From positions 1 to 17,077 of the forward strand of contig JAFZQP010000107.1 in the NCBI GenBank assembly GCA_017620345.1: DNA of 17,077 nucleotides, given 5' to 3'. The notes under the pieces are model-generated. The model did not search any database, had not been told where the DNA came from, and was given only the letters and a program-made list of their open reading frames with translations. Shown here in pieces: positions 7,106 to 14,798 of this stretch (within the stretch, counting starts at the first letter, position 1; every line of letters starts with the position of its first letter). The position numbers were made by a program, and so were the translations under genes. Source of the DNA: Lachnospiraceae bacterium (GTDB lineage Bacteria > Bacillota_A > Clostridia > Lachnospirales > Lachnospiraceae).

Positions 7106-7837
7106 ATGTCACAGATGCTTAGGACGATAATCTTTGTATTGGTGCAGTTTTTTGCGAACTTCGTCCAGACTGTTACCGGATTCGGCGGCGGTCCCATATC
7201 CATGCCTCCGTCAATGGCAGTTGTGGGCGTAAATGATGCAAAAGCTGCCGTCACATGCATCCTGTGGGTTACGTGTATCGTTGTGTCGGTACGCGAGATC
7301 AAAAATATAGATCTTAAACAGCTCGGTATCATACTTGCGGGTATGGTACCGGGCGTTTTTGTCGGGATGTGGCTGTTTGCCACGCTGCCGCTCAAGGTGC
7401 TGATGCTCATATACGGTATTGTTGTGGTGCTGATAGGAGGCAAGAGACTGTTTGCACCGGCAGGTAAGGATATCGCTCCGGCGTTTCGTATAGGGGCTCT
7501 CATACTGGCAGGGCTCATGCAGGGCATGTTCACTTCCGGAGGTCCGTTCCTTGTTGTCTATGCTGTATCGGCGATACCCGAAAAAAGCAGGTTCAGGGCG
7601 ACTGTATCTACGGTATGGGCCGTTATCAACACATATATGGTCGGAAGGATGTTCTTTCAGGGAATGTACGGGGGAAACGCCTCTTTTCTTGTTGGCTGGT
7701 CGCTCATTCCTGTTGCTGCGGCCATATTTGCCGGTAAGAAGGTATCGGACCGGCTCGATCATGACCAGTTCCTGAAACTTGTGTACATTCTTCTTATGGT
7801 GTCGGGTGTGCTTTTGATATATAATTACTTTATCTAA
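7106..7837 (+). CDS. TauE/SafE family permease
   Basis: This 243-aa protein is almost entirely hydrophobic, with the duplicated TauE/SafE pattern: an N-terminal QTVTGFGGGPISMPPSM motif (about 21-37) and, in the second half, LMQGMFTSGGPFLVVY. Spans follow roughly at 5-25, 45-62, 72-90, 95-112, 130-150, 170-190, 195-213 and 225-243. The family exports or exchanges sulfite, sulfoacetate and various organic anions. No ribosome site is visible before the ATG, which follows the NRAMP-related stop by only 7 nt, so translational coupling is likely. Its place in a 5-oxoprolinase operon is unusual. It could move a by-product of glutathione or cysteine breakdown, or an organic acid, but no substrate can be read from the sequence. 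Confidence 0.85.
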   Translation: MSQMLRTIIFVLVQFFANFVQTVTGFGGGPISMPPSMAVVGVNDAKAAVTCILWVTCIVVSVREIKNIDLKQLGIILAGMVPGVFVGMWLFATLPLKVLMLIYGIVVVLIGGKRLFAPAGKDIAPAFRIGALILAGLMQGMFTSGGPFLVVYAVSAIPEKSRFRATVSTVWAVINTYMVGRMFFQGMYGGNASFLVGWSLIPVAAAIFAGKKVSDRLDHDQFLKLVYILLMVSGVLLIYNYFI

Positions 7838-7861
7838 GTGAAGTAATATAGAGGTTATGTG

Positions 7862-8137
7862 ATGGAGATAGTAGTACTTGTCCTCGGACTTGTAGGGTTT
7901 GTAATGTCCTTTGTCATAGTGGGTTTTGTTCCGGCAGCGCTTGCGATCGTTCTCGGGGTGCTCAGGCTTCTAATGAAGAAAAAGAGGCTCGCAAAGCTCG
8001 GAAAGACAGAGATAATCATAGGTATCGTGTTTGCGGCATTGGCGATACTGATCAGTCTGTATGTGTATTTCGCCGGTGTTATGGATATTGATTTTGTCAA
8101 GATCGTAAGACAGCAGATAGACGGCTTTCTGTCTTGA
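7862..8137 (+). CDS. Small two-helix membrane protein (DUF4190-like layout)
   Basis: This is a 91-aa protein. The ATG at 7862 is preferred over the adjacent GTG at 7859 because AGAGG then lies 7 nt upstream. Two long hydrophobic helices (about 3-32 and 48-70) flank a basic cytoplasmic KKKRLAKLGK loop. A short C-terminal amphipathic tail (VKIVRQQIDGFL) follows. The layout recalls small DUF4190-type proteins, but I cannot assign a family with confidence. It begins 24 nt after the TauE/SafE gene and has no promoter of its own, so it is probably the last gene of the 5-oxoprolinase operon. It may stabilise a neighbouring transporter; this is speculative. No terminator is visible after it. Confidence 0.7.
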   Translation: MEIVVLVLGLVGFVMSFVIVGFVPAALAIVLGVLRLLMKKKRLAKLGKTEIIIGIVFAALAILISLYVYFAGVMDIDFVKIVRQQIDGFLS

Positions 8138-8161
8138 TAATTTCGGAAAAAATAGTATAAT
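8134..8161 (+). promoter_or_regulatory. Promoter of the dCache chemoreceptor gene
   Basis: TTGATA (8134-8139) and TATAAT (8156-8161) are separated by 16 bp. The -35 overlaps the stop codon of the small membrane protein. This looks like a housekeeping sigma-A promoter; no sigma-D (flagellar) consensus was found, although chemoreceptor genes often use one. Confidence 0.55.
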
Positions 8162-8177
8162 CAGTACTATATATATG

Positions 8178-8193
8178 TCATAAAAATTTATGA
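8178..8193. promoter_or_regulatory. 16-bp palindrome in the chemoreceptor leader
   Basis: TCATAAA and TTTATGA are perfect 7-bp arms around AA. The palindrome lies between the predicted transcription start and the ribosome site AAGGAGAGGG, only 2 nt from the latter. It could be an operator just downstream of the promoter, or a weak AT-rich hairpin near the ribosome site. Confidence 0.3.
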
Positions 8194-8209
8194 TAAGGAG
8201 AGGGTTACT

Positions 8210-10282
8210 ATGGCTGCAAAATCAAACAAGAAAAAGGCAGGCGGGGTGTCAACATTTCTGAACATGCGATTAACGCTCATTTTGTTCGCACTGTTGCCGC
8301 TGCTTGTATCATCAGTGATCATCGGCATCGTTGTTTACAAGGAAAGCGCCAAGGAAATGAAAAACGCTACTCACAATTCCCTTGTACAGGTAGTTGAGGG
8401 AGTGGGTAATTCATTTGACGCGATGGCAAATACGAACAAGGCCATACTTAAGGCATATACTGCGGCCCCGATCATTCAGGAGGCACTGAAGGATCCTGAG
8501 AATGCGGTACTTCACAAGAAAGCCCAGGATTTTACCGCAGATTATTTCAGCAAACTGAACGGTTGGGAGGGAATATATCTGGCTGACTGGAATTCACAGG
8601 TTCTGACGCATCCCAATGCAGGAGCTGTCGGAATGGTCCTGAGAGAGGGTGACAGTCTTGCCGGTCTTCAGAATAACATGCTTTCCGCTAAGGACGGGGT
8701 GTTTAACACCGGTACGATGGTAAGCCCGGCATCGGGACAGATAATCATGTCCATGTATACTCCGATCATGATCGACGGAGAGCCAAAGGGATTTGCAGGA
8801 TGCGGATTCTATGTAAAGGGTATTGCAGAATCGATATCTGATGTTTCAGGTCTGGGTCTTTCCAGCGCATATGTATACTTTGTTGATAATAACGGAACAA
8901 TGCTGTTCCATCCGGATGAATCCAAGATAGGTAATCCGGTCGAGAACGAGGCGGTCAAGGGACTTGTTTCAAGGCTTGCAGCCGGAGAACATCCTGCTCC
9001 CGGTATTGTTGAATATGAATATAAGGGAACTACAAAATATGCGGGTTATTATGTTGGTGAAAATGAACATTACATTGCAGTGCTGACAGCCGATGAGAGT
9101 GATGCCTTAAGCGGACTCAAGGCCATCAAGAATTATACGTTAATCATATGTATCGCTTGCGTGATTTTATTTGCGGCAATTGCACTTTGCGTCGAGAGAC
9201 TTATATCCAAACCGCTTATCACGATATCCAAGTCGCTCGAAAAACTTTCAACAGGAGATGTTACAACAGAGTGCAGCGCCAAGAGTAAGATCAGGGAGAC
9301 CGTCAGCATCATCAATGCGTTCCACGATCTTAAGAACGCGCTTACAACATCAATGAGGTCGGTCAAGGATTCGGCGTTTGTTCTTAACAATGCCATAGTC
9401 AATGTCGATGGTATGACAGGTAACAACGTTGAATCAGTATCGCAGATCAATATGGCTATCAATGAGGTTGCATCAACCTCGCAGAGTGTTGCCGAGAATG
9501 CACAGACAATGGCTGAAAAGGCAGCAGAGCTCGGAATGGATATCGAGACTCTCAATGATAACGTTCAGAAGCTGTTTGAGGCTTCACAGACGATCAAGAG
9601 TGCCAACAACGAGGCAACAGATTGCATGAAGTCAGTATATGCCGGATCCAATGAGTCGGTTGAGGCAATGAAGAGCATCAGCGACAAGATTTCCGAGACC
9701 AACTCGGCTATCGCAGAGATCGGAACAGCCGTACAGGCTATCGAGTCTATCGCAGCTCAGACGAACCTGCTGTCGCTCAATGCTTCGATCGAGGCAGCAC
9801 GTGCCGGAGAAGCCGGACGCGGATTTGCTGTTGTTGCGGATGAGATAAGATCACTTGCCGATTCATCTGCTCAGTCTGCTAAGGAGATCAAGCAGATCAT
9901 AGAGAACGTCATAGTATTGTCGAACGGTACCGTTGATATATCCAATCGTGTATTTGATGTTATCAGCAAGGAGCAGACCGACATCGAAATGGCTCAGGAT
10001 AAGTTCAATATCCTGTCTGATTCCGTTGAAGCTTCGATCGAGGAGATCGATGTTATCAAGGATATGACAGACAGGCTTGATTCCATCAAAGTTGAATTGT
10101 CGAACACAACAACGGAACTTGGCGCTATTTCCGAAGAGCTCGGAGCTTCTGCGGAAGAAGTTGCGGCTTCGTGTCAGACCGTTACGGATGCATGCTCAGA
10201 TACACAGAATTCAACTGCCGAGATGCGTAACATCAACGAAGATATGAGCGCAGCGATAGACTTCTTCAAGATCGAAGAGTGA
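8210..10282 (+). CDS. Transmembrane methyl-accepting chemotaxis protein
   Basis: This is a 690-aa chemoreceptor. Residues 1-20 are a basic cytoplasmic N terminus and 21-43 the first membrane span. Residues 44-307 form an extracellular sensor region of dCache type (motifs such as [20 protein letters not shown], then a second lobe with [21 protein letters not shown]). Residues 308-330 are the second span, followed by a HAMP region ([19 protein letters not shown], about 332-385). The rest is the cytoplasmic signalling rod, whose tip at about 510-545 reads [20 protein letters not shown] and [15 protein letters not shown], the contact site for CheA and CheW. dCache domains usually bind amino acids, carboxylates or similar small molecules. 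No C-terminal CheR/CheB-docking pentapeptide is present. The ribosome site is AAGGAGAGGG. The gene has its own promoter and terminator. Confidence 0.94.
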   Translation: MAAKSNKKKAGGVSTFLNMRLTLILFALLPLLVSSVIIGIVVYKESAKEMKNATHNSLVQVVEGVGNSFDAMANTNKAILKAYTAAPIIQEALKDPENAVLHKKAQDFTADYFSKLNGWEGIYLADWNSQVLTHPNAGAVGMVLREGDSLAGLQNNMLSAKDGVFNTGTMVSPASGQIIMSMYTPIMIDGEPKGFAGCGFYVKGIAESISDVSGLGLSSAYVYFVDNNGTMLFHPDESKIGNPVENEAVKGLVSRLAAGEHPAPGIVEYEYKGTTKYAGYYVGENEHYIAVLTADESDALSGLKAIKNYTLIICIACVILFAAIALCVERLISKPLITISKSLEKLSTGDVTTECSAKSKIRETVSIINAFHDLKNALTTSMRSVKDSAFVLNNAIVNVDGMTGNNVESVSQINMAINEVASTSQSVAENAQTMAEKAAELGMDIETLNDNVQKLFEASQTIKSANNEATDCMKSVYAGSNESVEAMKSISDKISETNSAIAEIGTAVQAIESIAAQTNLLSLNASIEAARAGEAGRGFAVVADEIRSLADSSAQSAKEIKQIIENVIVLSNGTVDISNRVFDVISKEQTDIEMAQDKFNILSDSVEASIEEIDVIKDMTDRLDSIKVELSNTTTELGAISEELGASAEEVAASCQTVTDACSDTQNSTAEMRNINEDMSAAIDFFKIEE

Positions 10283-10319
10283 TCCTGCCGGAATATCAGT
10301 TGAGACTTTTGTGATTTTT

Positions 10320-10351
10320 CATCAGCCCGTGCCTAAGGATACGGGCTGATG
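10320..10351 (+). terminator. Rho-independent terminator after the chemoreceptor
   Basis: CATCAGCCCGT and ACGGGCTGATG form a perfect 11-bp GC-rich stem with a 10-nt loop, followed by TTTGATTTA. It starts 38 nt after the chemoreceptor stop and isolates this gene from the next one. The following gene starts only 19 nt later, so any promoter for it would have to overlap the hairpin. Confidence 0.8.
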
Positions 10352-10370
10352 TTTGATTTAAGGGTGAATG

Positions 10371-11018
10371 ATGCTTAAAGACAGCCAGATAAGAGAACCG
10401 CTCTTTTTTTATCTCGAGGAGAAGTACGGGAAGATTCGGATCCTGGAGGAGAAGAATATCGGAAGATCACGGGCGGATGTCGTAATGATAACCGATGATG
10501 CTATTTTCGGTATAGAGATAAAGAGCGACGCGGACACATACGCACGGCTGGCACGGCAGGTGGAGGATTACGACAGATACTATGACAGGAACATAGTGGT
10601 GGTAGGGACGTCACATGCACAGCATATAAGGGAGCATGTTCCGCAGCATTGGGGCGTGATCACCGTGGAGACGGTTGACGATCAGTTTGATTTTTACGTA
10701 TTGCGTGAACCCGGCGTTAATCCGGACGTAACGTTTCGAAGAAAACTAGAATTTCTTTGGAGACCGGAACTTGTAAAAATACAGCAGTATCCTGATATGC
10801 CCGCATATAAGAGGAGCAGTAAGTCTTTTGTCATAGATAAGATTGCAACTCGCATAGAAGCCGGAATGATAGATGAAGGCGAGGCTCAGAGGGAAATATG
10901 TGAGTTGCTTTTTGAACGCGATTATAATACTATATTTGAGGAAATCAACAAATACAGGGAAGAGAACGGACTTCACAAGAGAAGAAGACGCGCAAAGAGA
11001 AAGAAGAGGAGCAAATAG
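10371..11018 (+). CDS. sce7726-like PD-(D/E)XK fold protein
   Basis: This is a 215-aa protein. The ATG at 10371 is preferred to the ATG immediately before it, because AAGGG is then 6 nt away. The N-terminal half has the restriction-endonuclease-like core: Glu16, GRSRADVV (Asp36), GIEIKSDADT (Glu49-x-Lys51), then ARLARQVEDYDRYYD (Gln63) and IVVVGT. This is the pattern of sce7726-family proteins, whose function is not well established. The motif suggests Mg-dependent nucleic-acid cleavage or a relict nuclease. The last 15 residues are a strongly basic tail (KRRRRAKRKKRSK) that could bind nucleic acid or rRNA. The stop is 5 nt before the DegV gene, so the two are likely co-transcribed. No restriction-modification partner is present, which argues against a simple R-M enzyme. 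Confidence 0.72.
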   Translation: MLKDSQIREPLFFYLEEKYGKIRILEEKNIGRSRADVVMITDDAIFGIEIKSDADTYARLARQVEDYDRYYDRNIVVVGTSHAQHIREHVPQHWGVITVETVDDQFDFYVLREPGVNPDVTFRRKLEFLWRPELVKIQQYPDMPAYKRSSKSFVIDKIATRIEAGMIDEGEAQREICELLFERDYNTIFEEINKYREENGLHKRRRRAKRKKRSK

Positions 11019-11023
11019 GAGTC

Positions 11024-11911
11024 ATGCAACAGAACTATATCATTGCAACCGCATCAACATGTGATCTTACGAGAGAGTACCTTGAGGAACACAATATCCC
11101 GTTCATCAGTTATACATATGTGATGGATGGCAAAGAATACGAGGATGACTGCCGCGAATCCACGCGAAACGAAACATATACAAAGATGCGGGGCGGTACA
11201 CTCCTGTCGACGTCCGCGATCAACATGTACTCTTACAGGGAGTTCTTTGAAGGACTTATCAAAAACGGTGCGGAGCATATTGTATTTCTTGATATGACAA
11301 GACCGCTTTCGTCTTCATACAGATATTGTGAAGAGGCTATTGCGGATCTGAAAGAGGAGTACCCGGATGCCGAGGTCATCAACGTTGATACAAGATGCGT
11401 TTCCGGAGGACTCGGACTTCTTGTAAAAAATGTAGTCAAACTTTATGAGGCCGGAAGAACACTCGATTCCGTTCTGGCATGGATAGAGGAGAACAAGCTC
11501 AGGATCGCCCACAGATTTACGGTTGATGATCTTAACTGGTTAAAGCGCGGCGGTAGAGTATCGAATGCATCGGCACTTGTAGGAACGCTTCTGTCCATCA
11601 AACCCGTACTGTACGTTCCTGATGACGGAACTTTAGTGGCTGCGTGCAAGGTCAGGGGAAGAAAAGCGGCTCTTGGTACTATAGTCGACTCAATAAAACA
11701 TGATCTTAAGGATGAATCAAAGACTGAAAAGATAGAATTTCTGATCAATCATGCTGACTGTCTTGAAGATGCTCAAAGCGTAAGAGAAAAGATAATCGAG
11801 ATGTTCCCTAACGCCGATGTCAGCATATCGGGACTTGGCGTTGTTATAGGCGCTCACTGCGGTCCGGGACTGCTTACGGTATTTTACATGACCGATGAAA
11901 GAAGACCGTAG
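11024..11911 (+). CDS. DegV family fatty-acid-binding protein (FakB-like)
   Basis: This 295-aa cytoplasmic protein has the DegV layout. The N-terminal ATASTCDLT motif (about 8-16) carries the conserved Ser/Thr that contacts the lipid carboxylate. Later motifs are LSTSAI, FLDMTRPLSSSY (where family members have a SGLSGTY-like loop), RFTVDDLNWLKRGGRVS (about 164-180), and the C-terminal GLGVVIGAHCGPGLLTVFY. DegV/FakB proteins present fatty acids to the kinase FakA for phosphorylation and use in phospholipid synthesis; no fakA is in the window. AGGAG lies only 2 nt before the ATG, an unusually short spacing, but the family start agrees with this position. rlmH follows after 3 nt. Confidence 0.9.
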   Translation: MQQNYIIATASTCDLTREYLEEHNIPFISYTYVMDGKEYEDDCRESTRNETYTKMRGGTLLSTSAINMYSYREFFEGLIKNGAEHIVFLDMTRPLSSSYRYCEEAIADLKEEYPDAEVINVDTRCVSGGLGLLVKNVVKLYEAGRTLDSVLAWIEENKLRIAHRFTVDDLNWLKRGGRVSNASALVGTLLSIKPVLYVPDDGTLVAACKVRGRKAALGTIVDSIKHDLKDESKTEKIEFLINHADCLEDAQSVREKIIEMFPNADVSISGLGVVIGAHCGPGLLTVFYMTDERRP

Positions 11912-11914
11912 ATC

Positions 11915-12394
11915 ATGAAGATCGATATCATTGCAGTCGGCAGGATAAAGGAGAAGTATCTGAAGGACGCTGTGGATGAGTATTTAAAGCGTCTCGGAAG
12001 ATATGCAAAAATATCGGTCATTGAAGTTAAGGATGAAAAAACGGATGAAGACGCGAATGATCACGAGAACGACCTTGTAAAGGCGGCGGAGGCTTCGCGT
12101 CTTTTCAAGTATATAGATGACAGCGCGTATCTGATCCCGCTGTGCATAGAGGGGCAGCAGCTTTCGTCGGAAGAGTTTTCTCAGATGATCGTATCGCTTG
12201 AGAACTCCGGGAAAAGTCATATTCAGTTTGTTATCGGAGGGTCGCTCGGGATCGATGAAAACATCAAGAAAAAGGGCGACATGCGCCTGTCTTTTTCCAA
12301 AATGACTTTGCCGCACCAGCTGATGAGGGTCGTACTGCTGGAGCAGATATATAGAGCATATCGTATCAAGAACAATGAACCGTATCACAAGTAG
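11915..12394 (+). CDS. rlmH: 23S rRNA pseudouridine-1915 N3-methyltransferase RlmH
   Basis: This is a 159-aa SPOUT-class methyltransferase of exactly the usual family length. It opens MKIDIIAVGRIKEKYLKDA, with EYLKRLGRYAKISVIEVKDE next. The SAM-binding knot is visible at about 97-135: IQFVIGGSLGID and LSFSKMTLPHQLMRVVLLEQ. It ends in the near-invariant RAYRIKNNEPYHK. The enzyme methylates N3 of pseudouridine 1915 in helix 69 of 23S rRNA. It follows the DegV gene by 3 nt with no clear ribosome site, so it is probably translationally coupled. No terminator is evident after it. Confidence 0.96.
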   Translation: MKIDIIAVGRIKEKYLKDAVDEYLKRLGRYAKISVIEVKDEKTDEDANDHENDLVKAAEASRLFKYIDDSAYLIPLCIEGQQLSSEEFSQMIVSLENSGKSHIQFVIGGSLGIDENIKKKGDMRLSFSKMTLPHQLMRVVLLEQIYRAYRIKNNEPYHK

Positions 12395-12414
12395 AAGGTC
12401 ATTTCCCGAAAATA

Positions 12415-12443
12415 TTTACAACGACAATTTGGTGTGTTACCAT
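12415..12443 (+). promoter_or_regulatory. Possible promoter of the amino-acid ABC operon
   Basis: TTTACA (12415-12420) and TACCAT (12438-12443) are 17 bp apart; the -10 matches four of six bases. The leader would be about 30 nt. Since the preceding gene ends without a terminator, read-through is also possible. Confidence 0.35.
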
Positions 12444-12479
12444 ACTAAAGTATCAAAAACCATATGAGGAGTGTTTATC

Positions 12480-13271
12480 ATGAAGAAAATTATTGCATTG
12501 TTACTGGCTACAACGATGGTATTATCTTGCACAGGATGCGGCAACGGCTCTGCTGCGGGCGGGGGTAGGAGAGTATTCAAGCACGGATTTGATCTTGATT
12601 ATCCGCCGTATTCATTCATCAACGAAGACGGATCGATGGGTGGATTTGATGTTGAACTGTGCCAGGCAATGTGTGAACATCTCGGCTGGGAGTATCAGGC
12701 TGTTCCGTTCAACTGGGACGCAAAGGATGCCGAGCTTAACGCAGGAAGCTGTGACTGTATATGGTCTGGATTCACGATCAACGGACGTGAGGATGATTAT
12801 TGCTGGTCCAAGGCATATTCAGACAACACTCAGATGATCATGGTCAAGGCTGATTCGGGCATCAAAAAGTTATCAGACCTTGCAGGCAAGACTGTCGGTG
12901 TTCAGACAGCAACGAGTGCATATGATCTGCTCAACGATGATGAAGGCCAGGCTGAGTTGTGCAAGACATTCGCTTCACTTGAAGTATACGAGACATACAC
13001 GATCGCTTTTAACGATCTCAAGGCAGGTGCCATTGATGCGATCGCGATCGATGTAACAAGCGGACAGTTCCTTATGAGCAATTCCGAGGAGTTCTGTTTC
13101 CTTGACGAGATGCTCGGAAGCGAACAGTATGCAATAGGTTTCCGTAAGGATGATACCGAGCTTCGCGATACTGTTAACCAGGCTCTTGATGAGCTTGTTG
13201 CAGACGGAACATATGCCAAGATCGGTGAGAAGTATCCCGAGATCAAGGATTTCCTTTGCCTCGGAAAGTGA
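12480..13271 (+). CDS. Polar amino-acid ABC transporter, substrate-binding lipoprotein
   Basis: This is a 263-aa protein. The ATG at 12480 is chosen over the GTG at 12471 because GAGGAG then lies at a normal spacing of about 8 nt. Residues 1-20 are a lipoprotein signal (MKKIIALLLATTMVLSCTGC), with lipidation at Cys17 or Cys20. The mature part is a type-3 solute-binding protein: FDLDYPPYSFINEDGSMGGFDVELCQ, split across the first lobe, then SGFTINGRED (the Arg expected to bind the substrate carboxylate), LAGKTVGVQTATSA, and AGAIDAIAIDVTSGQF (Asp expected to bind the amino group). It delivers an amino acid to the permease and ATPase encoded next. Cysteine pairs (LCQAMC, SCDC) are noticeable. Specificity cannot be read; arginine, glutamine, cystine and histidine binders all share these motifs. 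Confidence 0.93.
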   Translation: MKKIIALLLATTMVLSCTGCGNGSAAGGGRRVFKHGFDLDYPPYSFINEDGSMGGFDVELCQAMCEHLGWEYQAVPFNWDAKDAELNAGSCDCIWSGFTINGREDDYCWSKAYSDNTQMIMVKADSGIKKLSDLAGKTVGVQTATSAYDLLNDDEGQAELCKTFASLEVYETYTIAFNDLKAGAIDAIAIDVTSGQFLMSNSEEFCFLDEMLGSEQYAIGFRKDDTELRDTVNQALDELVADGTYAKIGEKYPEIKDFLCLGK

Positions 13272-13293
13272 TCCGGTATCGTAGGAGTCATAT

Positions 13294-13941
13294 ATGAGCT
13301 TAACAACTATGCTTACCACTATGGGCGCGGGAATGCTGCGGACGATCGGTATATTTGTACTGACGCTTGCAGGATCCCTTCCGCTCGGCATGGTGATCAT
13401 GTTCGGAAGAAAATCAAGACATAAGATCCTGTCGACAATCGTAAAGGCGTTTATCTCGATCATTCGGGGAACGCCTCTTATGTTGCAGCTTCTTGTGTGG
13501 TACTTCGGACCTTATTATCTCTTCGGATGGTCTATCAAGGGATATCGTTATCCTGCGATCATAATCGGCTTTGTGGTCAACTATGCATGCTATTTTGCGG
13601 AGATATACAGGGGCGGGATCGAGTCTATGGACAGAGGTCAGTATGAAGCTGCGGAGATACTCGGATACTCGAGATCGCAGACGTTTTTTATGATCATACT
13701 GCCACAGGTCGTTAAAACGATACTTCCAAGCGTAACAAACGAGGTCATAACACTTGTTAAGGATACATCGCTTGCGTTTACGCTCGCATATCAGGAAGTT
13801 TTTTCACTTGCAAAACAGATATCTGCATCGGAGACAAGCTTTACTCCGTTCGTAGTCGCGGGTGTATTTTACTTTGTAGCGAATTATGTGGTCGCTTACA
13901 TCATGGACCGTATAGAGAAGTCTATGGCGTATTACAGTTAA
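13294..13941 (+). CDS. Polar amino-acid ABC transporter, permease
   Basis: This 215-aa HisM/GlnP-type permease has five hydrophobic spans (about 10-32, 58-80, 85-100, 140-160 and 185-205). The family block [19 protein letters not shown] is at about 50-68, and the ATPase-contact EAA-type loop is at about 107-135 ([22 protein letters not shown], split over the loop, then [12 protein letters not shown]). It forms the membrane channel, usually as a homodimer when only one permease gene is present, as here. GTAGGAG lies 6 nt before the ATG. It sits 22 nt after the binding-protein gene and 25 nt before the ATPase gene, clearly one operon. Confidence 0.93.
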   Translation: MSLTTMLTTMGAGMLRTIGIFVLTLAGSLPLGMVIMFGRKSRHKILSTIVKAFISIIRGTPLMLQLLVWYFGPYYLFGWSIKGYRYPAIIIGFVVNYACYFAEIYRGGIESMDRGQYEAAEILGYSRSQTFFMIILPQVVKTILPSVTNEVITLVKDTSLAFTLAYQEVFSLAKQISASETSFTPFVVAGVFYFVANYVVAYIMDRIEKSMAYYS

Positions 13942-13966
13942 AACCGGTGCACGGTTGGAGGAACAT

Positions 13967-14728
13967 ATGATCCTGGAGATGAAGAATATCGAGAAGAACT
14001 TCGAGGACTGTGAAGTTCTTCATGACATATCGCTTAGTGTGGACAGTGGTGAAGTTGTGTCCGTTATAGGACGGTCAGGCTCGGGCAAGTCCACGCTTCT
14101 TCGTTGTGCAACATTCCTGGAGAAGATCGACGGCGGTTCCATATCATATAAAGGCGAAACGGTCGCACATACTCCCGAAGGACAAAGACCTGTATATCTT
14201 GCGAGAAAAGATCTGGCCAGGGCCAAGAATTATTTCGGGCTCGTGTTTCAGAACTTCAATCTTTTTCCTCATTACAGTGTATTGAAGAATGTTATGGATG
14301 CCCCGGTAAAGGTGCAAAAGCGTGATCCCGAAGAAGTGAAGGATGAGGCGATCCGGCTTCTGGAAAAAATGGGCCTATCCGATAAAGCGCAGGCGTATCC
14401 GTGTCAGCTCTCGGGCGGACAGAAGCAGAGGGTAGCGATAGCAAGGGCTCTGGCACTCAATCCGGATATCCTGTTCTTTGATGAACCGACAAGCGCGCTT
14501 GATCCCGAACTTACCGGAGAAGTGCTGAAGATCATCAAACAGCTTGCAAATGAAAAGATGACGATGGTCATCGTTACTCATGAGATGAGCTTTGCAAGAG
14601 CTGTTTCAAACCGTGTAATATTTATGGACGGCGGATACATAGTTGAAGAGGGAGATCCCGAGGAAGTGTTCGGAAATCCTAAACAGGAGAGGACAAGACA
14701 GTTTCTGGCGGGTTACAGTGAGGTATAG
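13967..14728 (+). CDS. Polar amino-acid ABC transporter, ATPase
   Basis: This is a 253-aa GlnQ/HisP-type ATPase. The ATG at 13967 has GGAGG 5 nt upstream and is preferred over an in-frame TTG at 13955. Motifs in order are Walker [10 protein letters not shown] (about 34-42), Q-loop [15 protein letters not shown] (about 90-104), signature [15 protein letters not shown] (about 148-162), Walker [15 protein letters not shown] (about 169-182) and the H-loop VTHEMSFA. It ends with the usual [15 protein letters not shown] tail of amino-acid importers. It powers transport by the two preceding proteins. A short insert, [18 protein letters not shown], sits between Walker A and the Q-loop. Confidence 0.95.
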   Translation: MILEMKNIEKNFEDCEVLHDISLSVDSGEVVSVIGRSGSGKSTLLRCATFLEKIDGGSISYKGETVAHTPEGQRPVYLARKDLARAKNYFGLVFQNFNLFPHYSVLKNVMDAPVKVQKRDPEEVKDEAIRLLEKMGLSDKAQAYPCQLSGGQKQRVAIARALALNPDILFFDEPTSALDPELTGEVLKIIKQLANEKMTMVIVTHEMSFARAVSNRVIFMDGGYIVEEGDPEEVFGNPKQERTRQFLAGYSEV

Positions 14729-14737
14729 TAAGCCTGA

Positions 14738-14766
14738 TTGAAAAAAAGTGATCAAAATGCTATTAT
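14738..14766 (+). promoter_or_regulatory. Promoter of the PAS chemoreceptor gene
   Basis: TTGAAA (14738-14743) and TATTAT (14761-14766) are spaced by exactly 17 bp, in the 70-bp gap between the ABC ATPase stop and the receptor start. This indicates a separate transcription unit. Confidence 0.6.
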
Positions 14767-14798
14767 ATTAGACAGTAAATGATCATAGGAGGTGCAGT

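Noticed and set aside
6465..7112. A 215-codon minus-strand open frame across the NRAMP-related gene
   Set aside because: It is antisense to a clearly conserved transporter. The encoded sequence is low-complexity, rich in Ser/Ala/Ile/Pro, and has no recognised domain; codon bias of the true gene keeps the opposite strand open.
6871..7533. A 220-codon minus-strand open frame over the NRAMP/TauE junction
   Set aside because: It spans two real genes on the other strand and resembles no known protein.
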